A stretch of DNA of 64,000 nucleotides from Lentisphaerota bacterium (GTDB lineage Bacteria; Verrucomicrobiota; Lentisphaeria; Victivallales; Victivallaceae): positions 33,748-97,747 of the forward strand of contig SUWE01000003.1 of assembly GCA_015061615.1 (NCBI GenBank). Reading direction: 5' to 3'. The translations under genes were made by a program, and so were the position numbers. Shown here in pieces: positions 36,627-46,052 of this stretch. The stretch's first letter is position 1; each line of letters begins with the position of its first letter. Below the pieces are notes generated by a model. It searched no databases. It was not told the DNA's origin and saw only the letters and a program-made list of their open reading frames with translations.

Positions 36627-38240
36627 ATGAGAAAGTGTGACATTTTGAACGGCATCTGGGATTTTGCCTACTGCGGCGATACCCGTCCGGAATATCCTTT
36701 TTCCACGACGGAGTTCATGCCCGTTCCCGGATGCTATGACCTGATGGAGCCGTACTGCGGCAAGCGCGGCTATGCGGTAGTTTCCCGCAAAGTCGTTGCC
36801 GGCGGACTGGTGAAACTCTTTATCGACGGCGCCGGACTTGACGGCGAAGTTTTCTGGGACGGCAGAAGTGTCGGCGTGATCAAATACGCCTATCTGCCCG
36901 AAAATTTCGTCTTCGATGCGGGTGAGGAAAAGGAGCATGAACTTGCCATTGTCCTCTGCAACAAATACAACGAGGTTTTTGAACCGTATTTCGACTTCCA
37001 CGGTTACGGCGGGATCTACGGCGATGTGACGCTGACAGCCATTCCGCAGGAGTATATCCACAGTGTGATGATCTCCACCGAAGATTATGTTACCGGAAAA
37101 ATCCGTCTGCGTGCAAGTGCAGCGCAGAACTTTTCCGGCAAAGCCCGGCTTGTTTTCGATACCGGATTCGTCGCTGATGCGGAGTTCGACGGCGGCAGAC
37201 TTGATACGACCGTCACCCTGCCGGAGTTCAAACTCTGGAGTGAAAAATCCCCCGATCTCCACACGGTAACCATCAAAACCGCCGCCGATGAGATCCGGGA
37301 AACTTTCGGTATCCGCCAGATCAAACTTGACGGCAGAAAAATCCTTGTCAACGGCGAGGAGATCAAACTTGTCGGTTTCAACCGTCACGAAAGCCACCCG
37401 CAGACCGGTGCCGCCATGCCGCCGCAGCTTATCGCCGCCGACTTGCGGATGCTGAAAAACGGCGGATTCAACTACGTCCGCGGCAGTCACTACGCCCAGA
37501 GAAAGACTCTGCTTGACCTCTGCGACAAAATGGGTATCTATGTGTGGGAGGAAACTCTCGGCTGGGACTTCAAAGCCCCCAAACTCCATTCGCAGGAGTT
37601 TATGGATGCCCAGCTCGATCAGGCGGAAAAACTCACCGTTTCAAGTTACAATCACCCCTGTATCATCATCAAAGGCTATCTCAATGAAAACGAAAGTGAA
37701 AAGCCTGAAACCAGAGTTATCATTCAGGCGTTGTACGACAAAATACGCTCCATCGACCCGCACACACCGATAACCTTTGCCAGCAACCGTTATGAAAAGT
37801 GTGTCTGCACTGATATCGTGGATATCGTGGCGATGAATCCCTATCCGGGGTGGTATGACTCCAAATACGGCTGTATCAACACCAATGACCGGGTCAAGCC
37901 GCGTTTGCAGGAACTTTCCGATGCGATGCCCAAAGATAAACCGTTCCTCATTACTGAGATCGGTGCTGAAGCGCTGCTCGGTTTCCGCGACCCGCTGAAA
38001 ACCTACTGGTCAGAGGAGTATCAGGCGGAACTGCTTTCTGAATGTGTGGAGTATGCCCTTGAACATGATGATTGTGCGGGAATAAGCATCTGGCACTTTG
38101 CCGATACCCGCAGTTATGTTTCCGGCCCGCACATCTTCGGCAGAGCGCGCGGATTCAACAACAAAGGTATTCTCGACGAGTACCGCCGCCCCAAACTGGC
38201 ATGGAATGCAGTGACGGCACTGCTTGCAGATAAAAAGTAA
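36627..38240 (+). CDS. GH2 glycoside hydrolase, beta-glucuronidase/beta-galactosidase type
   Basis: The product is 537 residues, cytosolic, with the GH2 order: N-terminal jelly-roll sugar-binding domain (1-150), immunoglobulin-like domain (150-250) and TIM barrel. [12 protein letters not shown] and [13 protein letters not shown] are GH2 signatures. The acid/base is E354 in YLNENES and the nucleophile is E444 in [20 protein letters not shown] resembles the corresponding region of beta-glucuronidases, so that activity is the best guess. The length is close to E. coli UidA. I start at 36627, where AGGAAAA precedes the ATG about 30 bases downstream of the -10, not at the upstream in-frame ATG inside the promoter. 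Confidence 0.9.
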   Translation: MRKCDILNGIWDFAYCGDTRPEYPFSTTEFMPVPGCYDLMEPYCGKRGYAVVSRKVVAGGLVKLFIDGAGLDGEVFWDGRSVGVIKYAYLPENFVFDAGEEKEHELAIVLCNKYNEVFEPYFDFHGYGGIYGDVTLTAIPQEYIHSVMISTEDYVTGKIRLRASAAQNFSGKARLVFDTGFVADAEFDGGRLDTTVTLPEFKLWSEKSPDLHTVTIKTAADEIRETFGIRQIKLDGRKILVNGEEIKLVGFNRHESHPQTGAAMPPQLIAADLRMLKNGGFNYVRGSHYAQRKTLLDLCDKMGIYVWEETLGWDFKAPKLHSQEFMDAQLDQAEKLTVSSYNHPCIIIKGYLNENESEKPETRVIIQALYDKIRSIDPHTPITFASNRYEKCVCTDIVDIVAMNPYPGWYDSKYGCINTNDRVKPRLQELSDAMPKDKPFLITEIGAEALLGFRDPLKTYWSEEYQAELLSECVEYALEHDDCAGISIWHFADTRSYVSGPHIFGRARGFNNKGILDEYRRPKLAWNAVTALLADKK

Positions 38241-38268
38241 CTTTCCCAACCAAAAGGAGAAATTGAAA

Positions 38269-39027
38269 ATGAAAAAAATTCAGTCCGGCTTCCGTCATGA
38301 CGGAGTAAAGCTTCTCAGCTTTACTCTTATTGAACTTCTCGTAGTGATCGCTATCATCGCGATTCTGGCGGCGATATTGCTGCCGGCACTCAACAGCGCC
38401 CGTGAACGCGGCAGAGCTGCAAGCTGTGTGAACAATCTCAAACAGATCGGAACTGCCTATCAGGCATATACCGACAGTTACGAAGATTACTTTGTCAAAA
38501 ACAATTCAACGATCATTCCGTCGGTCGGCAGTGACGGATTGAGATGGCAGAATGTTCTTATCCATCTGGGTTTCACCGATATCGGTATTTTCTACGACCC
38601 CTCTTTTACCTGGAGAGATGACTCACAGCCCAACCCCACCGGAAACAACAAGATCCCCGGATACCAGCCTTACGGTCAGCCCTATCAGGGTTCTACTGTC
38701 GGCAATGGTCCCAATGGCAGTTCAACTCTTCAGCCCAATGCAAAAATGACCAACGTTAAAGCTCCTTCTGCTCTCTATACCGCTATGGATACCCGTTACG
38801 GAAAGGGAGATGCCACTTCAGGTTATGACAATGTTATTGAAAGCAGTGCATGGGGATTTACTCCGAATGCAGGTCTTCCGGTGCCCCGTCACAACGGCAC
38901 ATGCAACGCTTTGCACTTTGACGGTCATGTTCAGGGTTATGTTGTCGACTATGATGACCCGTATAAAGGTGCTCTCGGCGGTGCAGATAAATATCCTGAA
39001 AGATGGTATGTACGCGGTGTGCGTTGA
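38269..39027 (+). CDS. Type II secretion-like pseudopilin, H-X9-DG family
   Basis: The product is 252 residues. A basic leader of 17 residues precedes FTLIEL and the hydrophobic helix [14 protein letters not shown], then [10 protein letters not shown] and NNLKQIG, almost identical to the pseudopilin at 897. The C-terminus has [13 protein letters not shown], an exact H-X9-DG motif. AAGGAGAA precedes ATG 38269, which I prefer over earlier in-frame starts. It follows the GH2 gene by 28 bases in the operon driven by promoter B. It is probably an envelope or secretion-linked surface protein that serves the secreted proteins encoded next to it; this link is inferred. Confidence 0.93.
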   Translation: MKKIQSGFRHDGVKLLSFTLIELLVVIAIIAILAAILLPALNSARERGRAASCVNNLKQIGTAYQAYTDSYEDYFVKNNSTIIPSVGSDGLRWQNVLIHLGFTDIGIFYDPSFTWRDDSQPNPTGNNKIPGYQPYGQPYQGSTVGNGPNGSSTLQPNAKMTNVKAPSALYTAMDTRYGKGDATSGYDNVIESSAWGFTPNAGLPVPRHNGTCNALHFDGHVQGYVVDYDDPYKGALGGADKYPERWYVRGVR

Positions 39028-39057
39028 TAAATAAAACTTCAGAAAGGGAAATAAAAA

Positions 39058-39828
39058 ATGAAAAAAATTATTGCTGTTCTTGCACTTGCCGGTTTTGCTT
39101 CTCTCTGTGCAGAGGAGTTCAAATTTGACACTCCCGAAGCGTGGCAGAGCCACTGGCAGTTCAAAAAAGAGGGTAACAGTCTGATCGCCGAAGGTCAGAA
39201 ATGGATGATCGCTAAAAAACTTATCAAACTGCCTGAAGGAACTACCATTGACTCATTGAAAGTTTCCGGAACTTTCCGTGCCGTTGAAGGAACTCCTGCG
39301 GATACCATGTATATCGGTTTCAAAGCCTACGATAAAAACCGCAATGAAATGCAGTTCGCCAACGTGCATCCCATCGACGGAACTCTGACTGCTCTTGCCG
39401 CCGATGCGAAAAAAGGTGAAAATTTCATCATCATCGCCGATGCTGCAAAATGGGTGAAAAATCAGGTTCCGGTCACCGGAGCAAAGGCAGATTTGAGCGA
39501 TCTGCCCAACTACAACACTCTTGCCAATGTCAAAAGTATCGAAAAATGTGATGAAGGCTGGAAACTGACCCTCAACAAGCCCCTCAAAGCGGATATTGCC
39601 AAAGGTACTGCCGTGCGTCAGCACCGTGCCGGCGGCTATATGTATTACGCTTTTTATGCCACTAAACCCGGTGTCAGCGGCATGATCAAAAACAACAGTC
39701 TCAAAAAACTGTGGCCGCATGTCGCCTATGTCCGTTTCCTGGTGCTTGCCAACTGGAAGGGCGGCAAAGAAGCCAAACTGGAACTGATCGACCCCAAAGT
39801 CATCATCCTTGACCCTGCTGCCAAATAA
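39058..39828 (+). CDS. Secreted single-domain protein matching the N-terminus of the 1508-residue GH42-like protein
   Basis: The product is 256 residues with signal peptide MKKIIAVLALAGFASLCA. Its whole mature sequence resembles residues 20-250 of the protein at 1596: the pair SDLPNYNTLANVKSI and SDLPNFNIVAVKKI align, as do GTAVRQHRAGGYMYYAFY and GTPARLHGYGASFLYAGC. It is thus a free-standing copy of a module that elsewhere precedes a glycosidase. A carbohydrate-binding beta-sandwich is likely; no catalytic motif is visible. It lies between the pseudopilin and the two ~1030-residue paralogues in one operon. Confidence 0.85.
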   Translation: MKKIIAVLALAGFASLCAEEFKFDTPEAWQSHWQFKKEGNSLIAEGQKWMIAKKLIKLPEGTTIDSLKVSGTFRAVEGTPADTMYIGFKAYDKNRNEMQFANVHPIDGTLTALAADAKKGENFIIIADAAKWVKNQVPVTGAKADLSDLPNYNTLANVKSIEKCDEGWKLTLNKPLKADIAKGTAVRQHRAGGYMYYAFYATKPGVSGMIKNNSLKKLWPHVAYVRFLVLANWKGGKEAKLELIDPKVIILDPAAK

Positions 39829-39864
39829 CCTCTTTTTACCCTGAAAATTTGTGGAGGATCGGGA

Positions 39865-42800
39865 ATGAAATACATTGCTGTATTTCTTTGCCTGTGCGTG
39901 AGCTTTGTCTTGAGCGGCAAAGAAGTGTACTTCAAAGAAATCCGTGAAAAAGCGGCAAAAATCCAAAAATTTTCACCGGAGGACTTTACTCTGGGGGAAA
40001 AACTTATGAAAGAGATCCGGGCGCTTGCCCGAACCCGTAAACCGGCGCTTGCCGAACCGCTTCTGCTTGCCGAATCGGTATCGTTTGCCGGAAGGTTGTA
40101 TTTCACCCCGCACCTTTACACCGACCGCCGTCTTTTTGCCGGACGTGATATCTGGGAATCCGGAGCCAGCCGTTTCAAAACGGTCAGCCATCATCTGAAT
40201 TTTTCGCTGATGAAACTTGCCGGATTCGATGCAAACAACTGCTTTTTTTACGGTGAGGAAGGCAAAAGACATATCGAAGACCACAACACTTTTGCCGATA
40301 AAGATTTCAAATTCGTTCCGACGGTGACACCTGCCGGATACAATGGAAAACTTGAGCCGGAGCAGTTCAGAAAGGCGGCGGCAAGTCCGAAAGCGCTGAA
40401 GATCAACGGCAAAATGCCGGTCGTGTGCTGGACGTTCCTCGATATCCCCAAAACAAAAGCGTTTGTTGCGGAACTGGAAAAAGCCGCCGGAATGCCGGTA
40501 GCGTACATCCACTCCTGCGGAACAGTTCCCGGTATGGAAGACCCCTTTGTGCCTTATATCAACGGTCAGGGGGTTCCCGCTTCGATCATCCTTTACTGGT
40601 TCGATCACCTGAGTGAGATACTCAAAACCGCTGACGGTATCGAAGTGCAGAACTATTACATTGAACCGGATACCACCTCATGCCGCCGCTATTATGATGA
40701 GGTGATCCTTCCGCTTTTTGCCGCCATTTGTGCGCAGAAAGAGTATAACGGCAAAAAGATACTCGCCTTGCAGATCATGACGGGGTACAACAACTACCGC
40801 GGCAGACAGAGATTATCCAATGACGGAACTAAAACTCTGCGCGGCTATATGGAACTCTGTCGCAAATTCAAAGTCGATCTGCTGAAGGCGTTTGAGTGGG
40901 ATCAGTACAACGAAGACTCCCATTTTCAGCCGACGGTCAGCAAGCCGATGTCCTTTATGCGTATCACCCGTTATTACAGCGCTCTGCTCAAGGGTAAAGA
41001 GATAACTCCGTTCCCCGGTGATGATCTTTCGATACCGAACCTGATCGTATCCCACCGCAAACAGCAGGTCGCGGGCAATGATTATGAGCTGGAAATACTC
41101 AATTTGCCGGATTTTGGGAAAAACGGTGAAAATTTTACCGCCGAAATCGAAGTCGTTGACGAAACAGGCAAAGTTCTCGGCTCAAGCGGCAAAGTTGAGT
41201 TCAACACCGCTGTTATCAAAGAGCATAATTTGAAGATTTCAGCGGCGGATTATATTGATTCCCGCGCTTTGAGAACCCGGATAAAAACTGATTACAAAGG
41301 GAAAAGCCGTACTTTTTACGAAGGACTGCCCTTTACCGTGGTGCGTCCGACGGTTGCCAATGATGCCGTGTGGTTTTCCACTCCGCTGCGCAATCTGCTG
41401 ATTGCCGATGAGGCGGAAGTAAAATTCGGCAGCGCAGTAACGTCCGGGGGAGCATTGCCGGAGATCGTGAATATTCCGGTGAGTGCAAATCTCAAATTCC
41501 CCGATAAACTCACCACTGCGGAAGTTTTGCAGGACAACCGTGACACCCGCTTCACCTTTGACCCGCGCAACGAGTTCCGCCAGAATGATAAGGAGCGCAC
41601 CAATCTGATTTTGAGTGTCTATTACTGCAATCCGGAATATATTGCCATAGACGGAACTCTGACTTTCAAAAATGTGCCGTCTGCCTGCTGGTTTGAAGAA
41701 GCTAAAGACCCGAAAGCTCCCGGGATGTACGATCCGTCGGCACCGGCGGTGGAAAAAGTTGCTGAACAGCACCCGGAATTCCGCTTTACCGGGGTGAGTT
41801 CGTGGAGAAATGCCCGTATATATTCGGTGAAACGTTCTGAACTTGATGCGGGCGTGATGGTGATTTCCGGCAGACGTTTCCGGGGACCGAATAAAGATAA
41901 AACTTTCCGGTGGGAACTTCCTCTTGCGGAACTGAAAAAGTCCGGCATCAAATCAACAGTCTTTGAAGACGGCTTGCAGCTTGCAGTGGAAATCCCCCAG
42001 CGGCTTGATGATATTCCTTTGCCGCTGAACCGCAAAGATGCGGAGTTTTCCACTGTACTGAATACCGCTTATCCGTCGGGAGTTCTCGGCGTGCGTGCCG
42101 TTTCCAAAAACGGCAAAGTGTGGTGGAGCGCTCCGTATATCCTTGAGCGCAAGCCGTCAGGCAAAATGGCGGATATCCGCGTCTGGAATGACCGGAAAGC
42201 CGCCGCATCCACGCTGAAAACCGATTCATCAAGAGTTCCGCATATCGTTTACCGTTTCGATCCGGCAATAACGGGAAATATTCTTTCCACCGCCGCAGGC
42301 AGGGAGTTTTACGGCAACGCCGGCGGTTACGATGCTGTCCCGACGGGGTTTGAAGGTTATCACTGCTCAGTTTACGGTATTCCGTACTCTTTCCACAAAT
42401 TCCGCAAGGCAAATGCGGTCAATCCGGCAGTTCCGCAGTATGAAAAACTTGCCGACGGTTCATGGTGTCTGAATTTCTCCGGCAAAGGGGAGTTTATCGG
42501 TTTCCCGCCGTCGCTCTTTCCCCAGAGAACCGGTTTTACAGTGAAAATGGAACTTATGCCGCTGGATATTGACCGGGAACAGGTCTACTTTGTCCATGCC
42601 GAACATGAGATCGCCGGTTTCCGTATGCGTACCGAAGATTACCGTCTGGTAATCGACTTTTACCGCCGTCAGTATCCTGGAAAGGGAAGAGAGGATGTTG
42701 AGATTTTCAAAACCAATCTCGACCCGGTCGAAGGCAAATGGAACAAAATCGAGTTCAAGTACGATTTGGAGAAGATAAGCGTTACACTGAATGGCAGAAC

Positions 42801-42972
42801 TGAAACGTTCCCCTGTAAAGGACTTGCCCGCCATATCGCGGTCGGCGGTTTCGGCGGCGACGGGACCCGCGCCCTTGACCATGAGGGCAAAGCTACCGGT
42901 GATCCCCGTTATTTTAAAGGAAAACTCAAATCATTTGAAGTTATTCACAGTGTGGAGGAAAATGTAAAATGA
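39865..42972 (+). CDS. Secreted TIM-barrel plus LamG-like protein, paralogue 2 of 3
   Basis: The product is 1035 residues with signal peptide MKYIAVFLCLCVSFVLS. It has the same architecture as the protein at 29102: an N-terminal SPEDFTLG helix, then YTDRRLF, VTPAGYNG, IHSCGTVPG, ILYWFDHLSE and, near residues 344-351, EWDQYNED with SHFQPTVSKPM. The second glutamate position of the 29102 protein (WDE) is a glutamine here (WDQ), so only the flanking glutamates are shared. The middle has GLPFTVVRPTV and STPLRNLL; the C-terminus has the LamG-like SLFPQRTGFTVKMEL to VGGFGGDG. The function is unknown; an endo-acting glycosidase is my guess. Its stop codon overlaps the next paralogue's start. Confidence 0.85.
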   Translation: MKYIAVFLCLCVSFVLSGKEVYFKEIREKAAKIQKFSPEDFTLGEKLMKEIRALARTRKPALAEPLLLAESVSFAGRLYFTPHLYTDRRLFAGRDIWESGASRFKTVSHHLNFSLMKLAGFDANNCFFYGEEGKRHIEDHNTFADKDFKFVPTVTPAGYNGKLEPEQFRKAAASPKALKINGKMPVVCWTFLDIPKTKAFVAELEKAAGMPVAYIHSCGTVPGMEDPFVPYINGQGVPASIILYWFDHLSEILKTADGIEVQNYYIEPDTTSCRRYYDEVILPLFAAICAQKEYNGKKILALQIMTGYNNYRGRQRLSNDGTKTLRGYMELCRKFKVDLLKAFEWDQYNEDSHFQPTVSKPMSFMRITRYYSALLKGKEITPFPGDDLSIPNLIVSHRKQQVAGNDYELEILNLPDFGKNGENFTAEIEVVDETGKVLGSSGKVEFNTAVIKEHNLKISAADYIDSRALRTRIKTDYKGKSRTFYEGLPFTVVRPTVANDAVWFSTPLRNLLIADEAEVKFGSAVTSGGALPEIVNIPVSANLKFPDKLTTAEVLQDNRDTRFTFDPRNEFRQNDKERTNLILSVYYCNPEYIAIDGTLTFKNVPSACWFEEAKDPKAPGMYDPSAPAVEKVAEQHPEFRFTGVSSWRNARIYSVKRSELDAGVMVISGRRFRGPNKDKTFRWELPLAELKKSGIKSTVFEDGLQLAVEIPQRLDDIPLPLNRKDAEFSTVLNTAYPSGVLGVRAVSKNGKVWWSAPYILERKPSGKMADIRVWNDRKAAASTLKTDSSRVPHIVYRFDPAITGNILSTAAGREFYGNAGGYDAVPTGFEGYHCSVYGIPYSFHKFRKANAVNPAVPQYEKLADGSWCLNFSGKGEFIGFPPSLFPQRTGFTVKMELMPLDIDREQVYFVHAEHEIAGFRMRTEDYRLVIDFYRRQYPGKGREDVEIFKTNLDPVEGKWNKIEFKYDLEKISVTLNGRTETFPCKGLARHIAVGGFGGDGTRALDHEGKATGDPRYFKGKLKSFEVIHSVEENVK

Positions 42973-45900
42973 AAAAAGTCGTCAGTTTACTTTTGTTTGC
43001 AGCAGCGCTGAGTGTTGCTGTTTCGGCAGCCGAAAAGGTTTATTTCAAGGAAATCCGCGAAAAAGCTGCGAAGATCAAACCGCTTTCACCTGAAGATTTT
43101 CAGCTGGGCAGAGAGCTGATGGCAGAAGTCCGCAAACTTGCTGCGAAGAAAATTCCGGCTGTTTCGGCGCCGATCATCTCGTTTGAATCGCTTTCTTCCG
43201 CAGGAAGAATGTGGTATACCGATCACAACTACACCGACCGTCAGCTTTTCTGCGGCCGGGACAAGTGGGGCAGTGAGCCGGTCAGTCAGTTTCAGCGGGC
43301 TTCCCATAAAAAGACTTTTGAAATTTTTGACCTCTACGGCATAAAAACTTTCAACTCTTTCGTCGGTGAACATTTTCTGCGTTACTGCGACAGTCTGGAA
43401 GCATTGAACTCCGATTTGAAAATCATTCCCACCGTCACCCCCGATGGTCAGAATGGAAAACTGGATCCCGAACGCATGAAACGTGTCGGTCAATCTCCGC
43501 ATATTATGCGTCATAACGGCGGGATCCTCTATCTCTGCTGGACATGGCTGAATATTTCCAAAAGCCGTGAATTTGTCAAACAGCTGGAAAAAATGACCGG
43601 ACATCCCGCCGCTTTTATTTACTCCTGCGGCACTGTCAGAGACCTTGAAGATCCCTACGTTTTCTGGAACAAGACCCGGGAAGTTCCTGCTACGACGATT
43701 CTTTACTGGTTTGATTACCTGACTCAGATATTGGAATTTTCTGCAGGAGTTGAGTTCAGCAACCGCATGACTACTGCGGAAGGCAATCTGGATATTTCCT
43801 ATTATTACGATATTATCATGCCGCTTTTTGCCGCGATCTGCGCTCAGGATAAGTATAACGGCAAAAAACTCTGCGGTCTGGAAATTTTGACCGGTTACAA
43901 TAATTACCGCGGCAGACAGCGTCTTTCCGCCAACGGAACTAAAACTTTGCGGCAGTATCTGGCTATTGCCGATTACTTCAAACTGGATATCCTCAAAGCC
44001 TTTGAGTGGGACGAATATAATGAAGACAGTCACTTCCAGCCCACCGTCAATAAGCCGATGGCTTATCAGCGGATCCTGAAGTATTGGAATGACCGCAACA
44101 ACCAAAAGCCCCTTACTCCCAATAAAGGCGATGATCTTTCTCTGCCGAACCTGATAATTTCCCACCGTAAACAAGTGGTAGCCGGTCCTGATTACACGCT
44201 GGAACTGCTTCAGGTTCCCGACAGCAGCGAAGCTGAAAAATTTACCGTGATGGTAGAGATACTCAACGATAAAAATCAGATCATCTACAATTCCGGTGAA
44301 TTGACCTTTTTCCGTTCACTTTTCACAGACCATACTTTGAGTATTCCCGCTTTCCGCTGGATCGATTCCCGGGTGCTTATCACCCGTCTGACCATCGATT
44401 ATCAGGGAAAACGGCGGGTGATCCAGGAAGGTCTGCCCTTTACGGTGGTACGTCCGAGTACGATCTGCGATACCACCTGGTATTCCACGCCGCTGCGCAA
44501 TATCCTCTTCCCGAAAAAATCATCGGTCGCATTCGGAAAGGCGGTCAATCCCGCCGGAGCATTGCCTGAACGCATTGAATTGCCGTTGAGCGCCGATCTG
44601 GAGTTCCCGGAAAAACTCAACACTCTGGAAGCCGTGCAGAACGGCAGAGACACCCGTTTTTCCTATGATCCGCAGAATGAGTACCGTCAGAATGATATTG
44701 ACCGTCAGTCGCTGATCCTCAGTTTTTACCGTCTGGAAATGAAACCCGGCGGCAAGATCAGGACAAATGTGCGGATCGACAACGCTCCTTCTGCGGTGTG
44801 GTTTACGCATGTGATGGATAAAAAGATCCCTTACATGAGTAATGTTGCACTCAAATCTCTGGAACTGCCGCTGGATAAAAATCCCGAATACAGCACAACT
44901 CCGACCTCATGGCGGCGGGCAAGAAATATTTCCATAAAGAAGTCGGAAATGGATAAGGCTGTTCTCCATGTTGACGGAGAATATGTTTCCGGACCTGACA
45001 AGGGTAAAAAATTCAGCTGGAGTCTGCCCCTTGCCAAGCTGAAATCCGCAGGCGTATTCAACAAGATCTTTGAAGACGGTCTGCAGATCGCCATTGAGAT
45101 CCCGCAGCGCATGGATATTCTGCCGCTGCCGCTGAATACGGATACCGCCGCCTTTGAAACTGTGCTGCATACCGGTTATCCGGACGGAATTTTTGCTCTG
45201 CGTGCGGTTTCCATGGAAGGAAAAGTCTGGTGGAGCGCACCGTATACGGTCAAAAAGGACAACAGCAGTGAGATCGGTGTGGTAACTGTTTCCGCAGATC
45301 CCCTCGGTGCGTATGAATTGCCGGTTGAGAAAAACCGCATACCTCATATCCGTTACCGTTTTGATCCCGGAATCGCGGGCAATATCCTGACCGCGTCTGC
45401 CGGACGTGAGTTTTACGGCAACGTCGGCGGTTATGATCTGGTGCCGACGGGCTATGAAGGTTATCATTGTTCTGTTTACAGCATACCTTATTCATTCATC
45501 CGTTGGCAGGCTGGCAGAAAGTTTGTGCCGGAGTATGAAAAACTTGCTGACGGTTCATGGTGTCTGAACTTTTCCGGCAAAGGTGAATTTGTCGGCTTCC
45601 CGCCGTCGCTTTTCCCGCAGCGTGCAGGATATCAGGTCAAGTTTGAATTCATGCCGTTTGATGTGGATCGGGATCAGGTTTACTTTACTCATGCGGAACG
45701 CGATATCGCAGGATTCCGTCTGCGTACCGAAGATTGCCGTCTGGTGCTTGATTTCTACCGCCGTCAGGCAGGCGGAGTTGACAGCACCGAATCCAAAAAA
45801 GTATTCAAGACCAATCTCGATCCCGAAGAAGGCAAGTGGAACAAAATTGAGTTCAAGTATGATATGAAAAAAGTTTATATCACACTGAACGGTAAAACTG

Positions 45901-46040
45901 AATCGTTCCCCTGTTCTGGACTTTCCCGCTGGTTCGCTGTCGGCGGCTTCGGCGGAGACGGAACAAAATCCAAAAACGGCAATCTCCATTACTTCAAAGG
46001 CAAACTCAAATCTTTTGAGGTCATCCACAGCGCAAAGTGA
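42969..46040 (+). CDS. Secreted TIM-barrel plus LamG-like protein, paralogue 3 of 3
   Basis: The product is 1023 residues with signal peptide MKKVVSLLLFAAALSVAVSAA. It is closest to the neighbour at 39865: both begin the mature protein with VYFKEIREKAAKI and share GYNNYRGRQRLS and the KTNLDP segment. Near residues 346-353 it has EWDEYNED with SHFQPTVNKPM, so the second glutamate is present, unlike in paralogue 2. The C-terminal LamG-like domain ends FKGKLKSFEVIHSAK. The ATG overlaps the stop of paralogue 2 (ATGA), which implies tandem duplication and translational coupling. The Gfo/Idh/MocA gene follows by 12 bases. Confidence 0.85.
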   Translation: MKKVVSLLLFAAALSVAVSAAEKVYFKEIREKAAKIKPLSPEDFQLGRELMAEVRKLAAKKIPAVSAPIISFESLSSAGRMWYTDHNYTDRQLFCGRDKWGSEPVSQFQRASHKKTFEIFDLYGIKTFNSFVGEHFLRYCDSLEALNSDLKIIPTVTPDGQNGKLDPERMKRVGQSPHIMRHNGGILYLCWTWLNISKSREFVKQLEKMTGHPAAFIYSCGTVRDLEDPYVFWNKTREVPATTILYWFDYLTQILEFSAGVEFSNRMTTAEGNLDISYYYDIIMPLFAAICAQDKYNGKKLCGLEILTGYNNYRGRQRLSANGTKTLRQYLAIADYFKLDILKAFEWDEYNEDSHFQPTVNKPMAYQRILKYWNDRNNQKPLTPNKGDDLSLPNLIISHRKQVVAGPDYTLELLQVPDSSEAEKFTVMVEILNDKNQIIYNSGELTFFRSLFTDHTLSIPAFRWIDSRVLITRLTIDYQGKRRVIQEGLPFTVVRPSTICDTTWYSTPLRNILFPKKSSVAFGKAVNPAGALPERIELPLSADLEFPEKLNTLEAVQNGRDTRFSYDPQNEYRQNDIDRQSLILSFYRLEMKPGGKIRTNVRIDNAPSAVWFTHVMDKKIPYMSNVALKSLELPLDKNPEYSTTPTSWRRARNISIKKSEMDKAVLHVDGEYVSGPDKGKKFSWSLPLAKLKSAGVFNKIFEDGLQIAIEIPQRMDILPLPLNTDTAAFETVLHTGYPDGIFALRAVSMEGKVWWSAPYTVKKDNSSEIGVVTVSADPLGAYELPVEKNRIPHIRYRFDPGIAGNILTASAGREFYGNVGGYDLVPTGYEGYHCSVYSIPYSFIRWQAGRKFVPEYEKLADGSWCLNFSGKGEFVGFPPSLFPQRAGYQVKFEFMPFDVDRDQVYFTHAERDIAGFRLRTEDCRLVLDFYRRQAGGVDSTESKKVFKTNLDPEEGKWNKIEFKYDMKKVYITLNGKTESFPCSGLSRWFAVGGFGGDGTKSKNGNLHYFKGKLKSFEVIHSAK

Positions 46041-46052
46041 TAGGAGGGAAAT

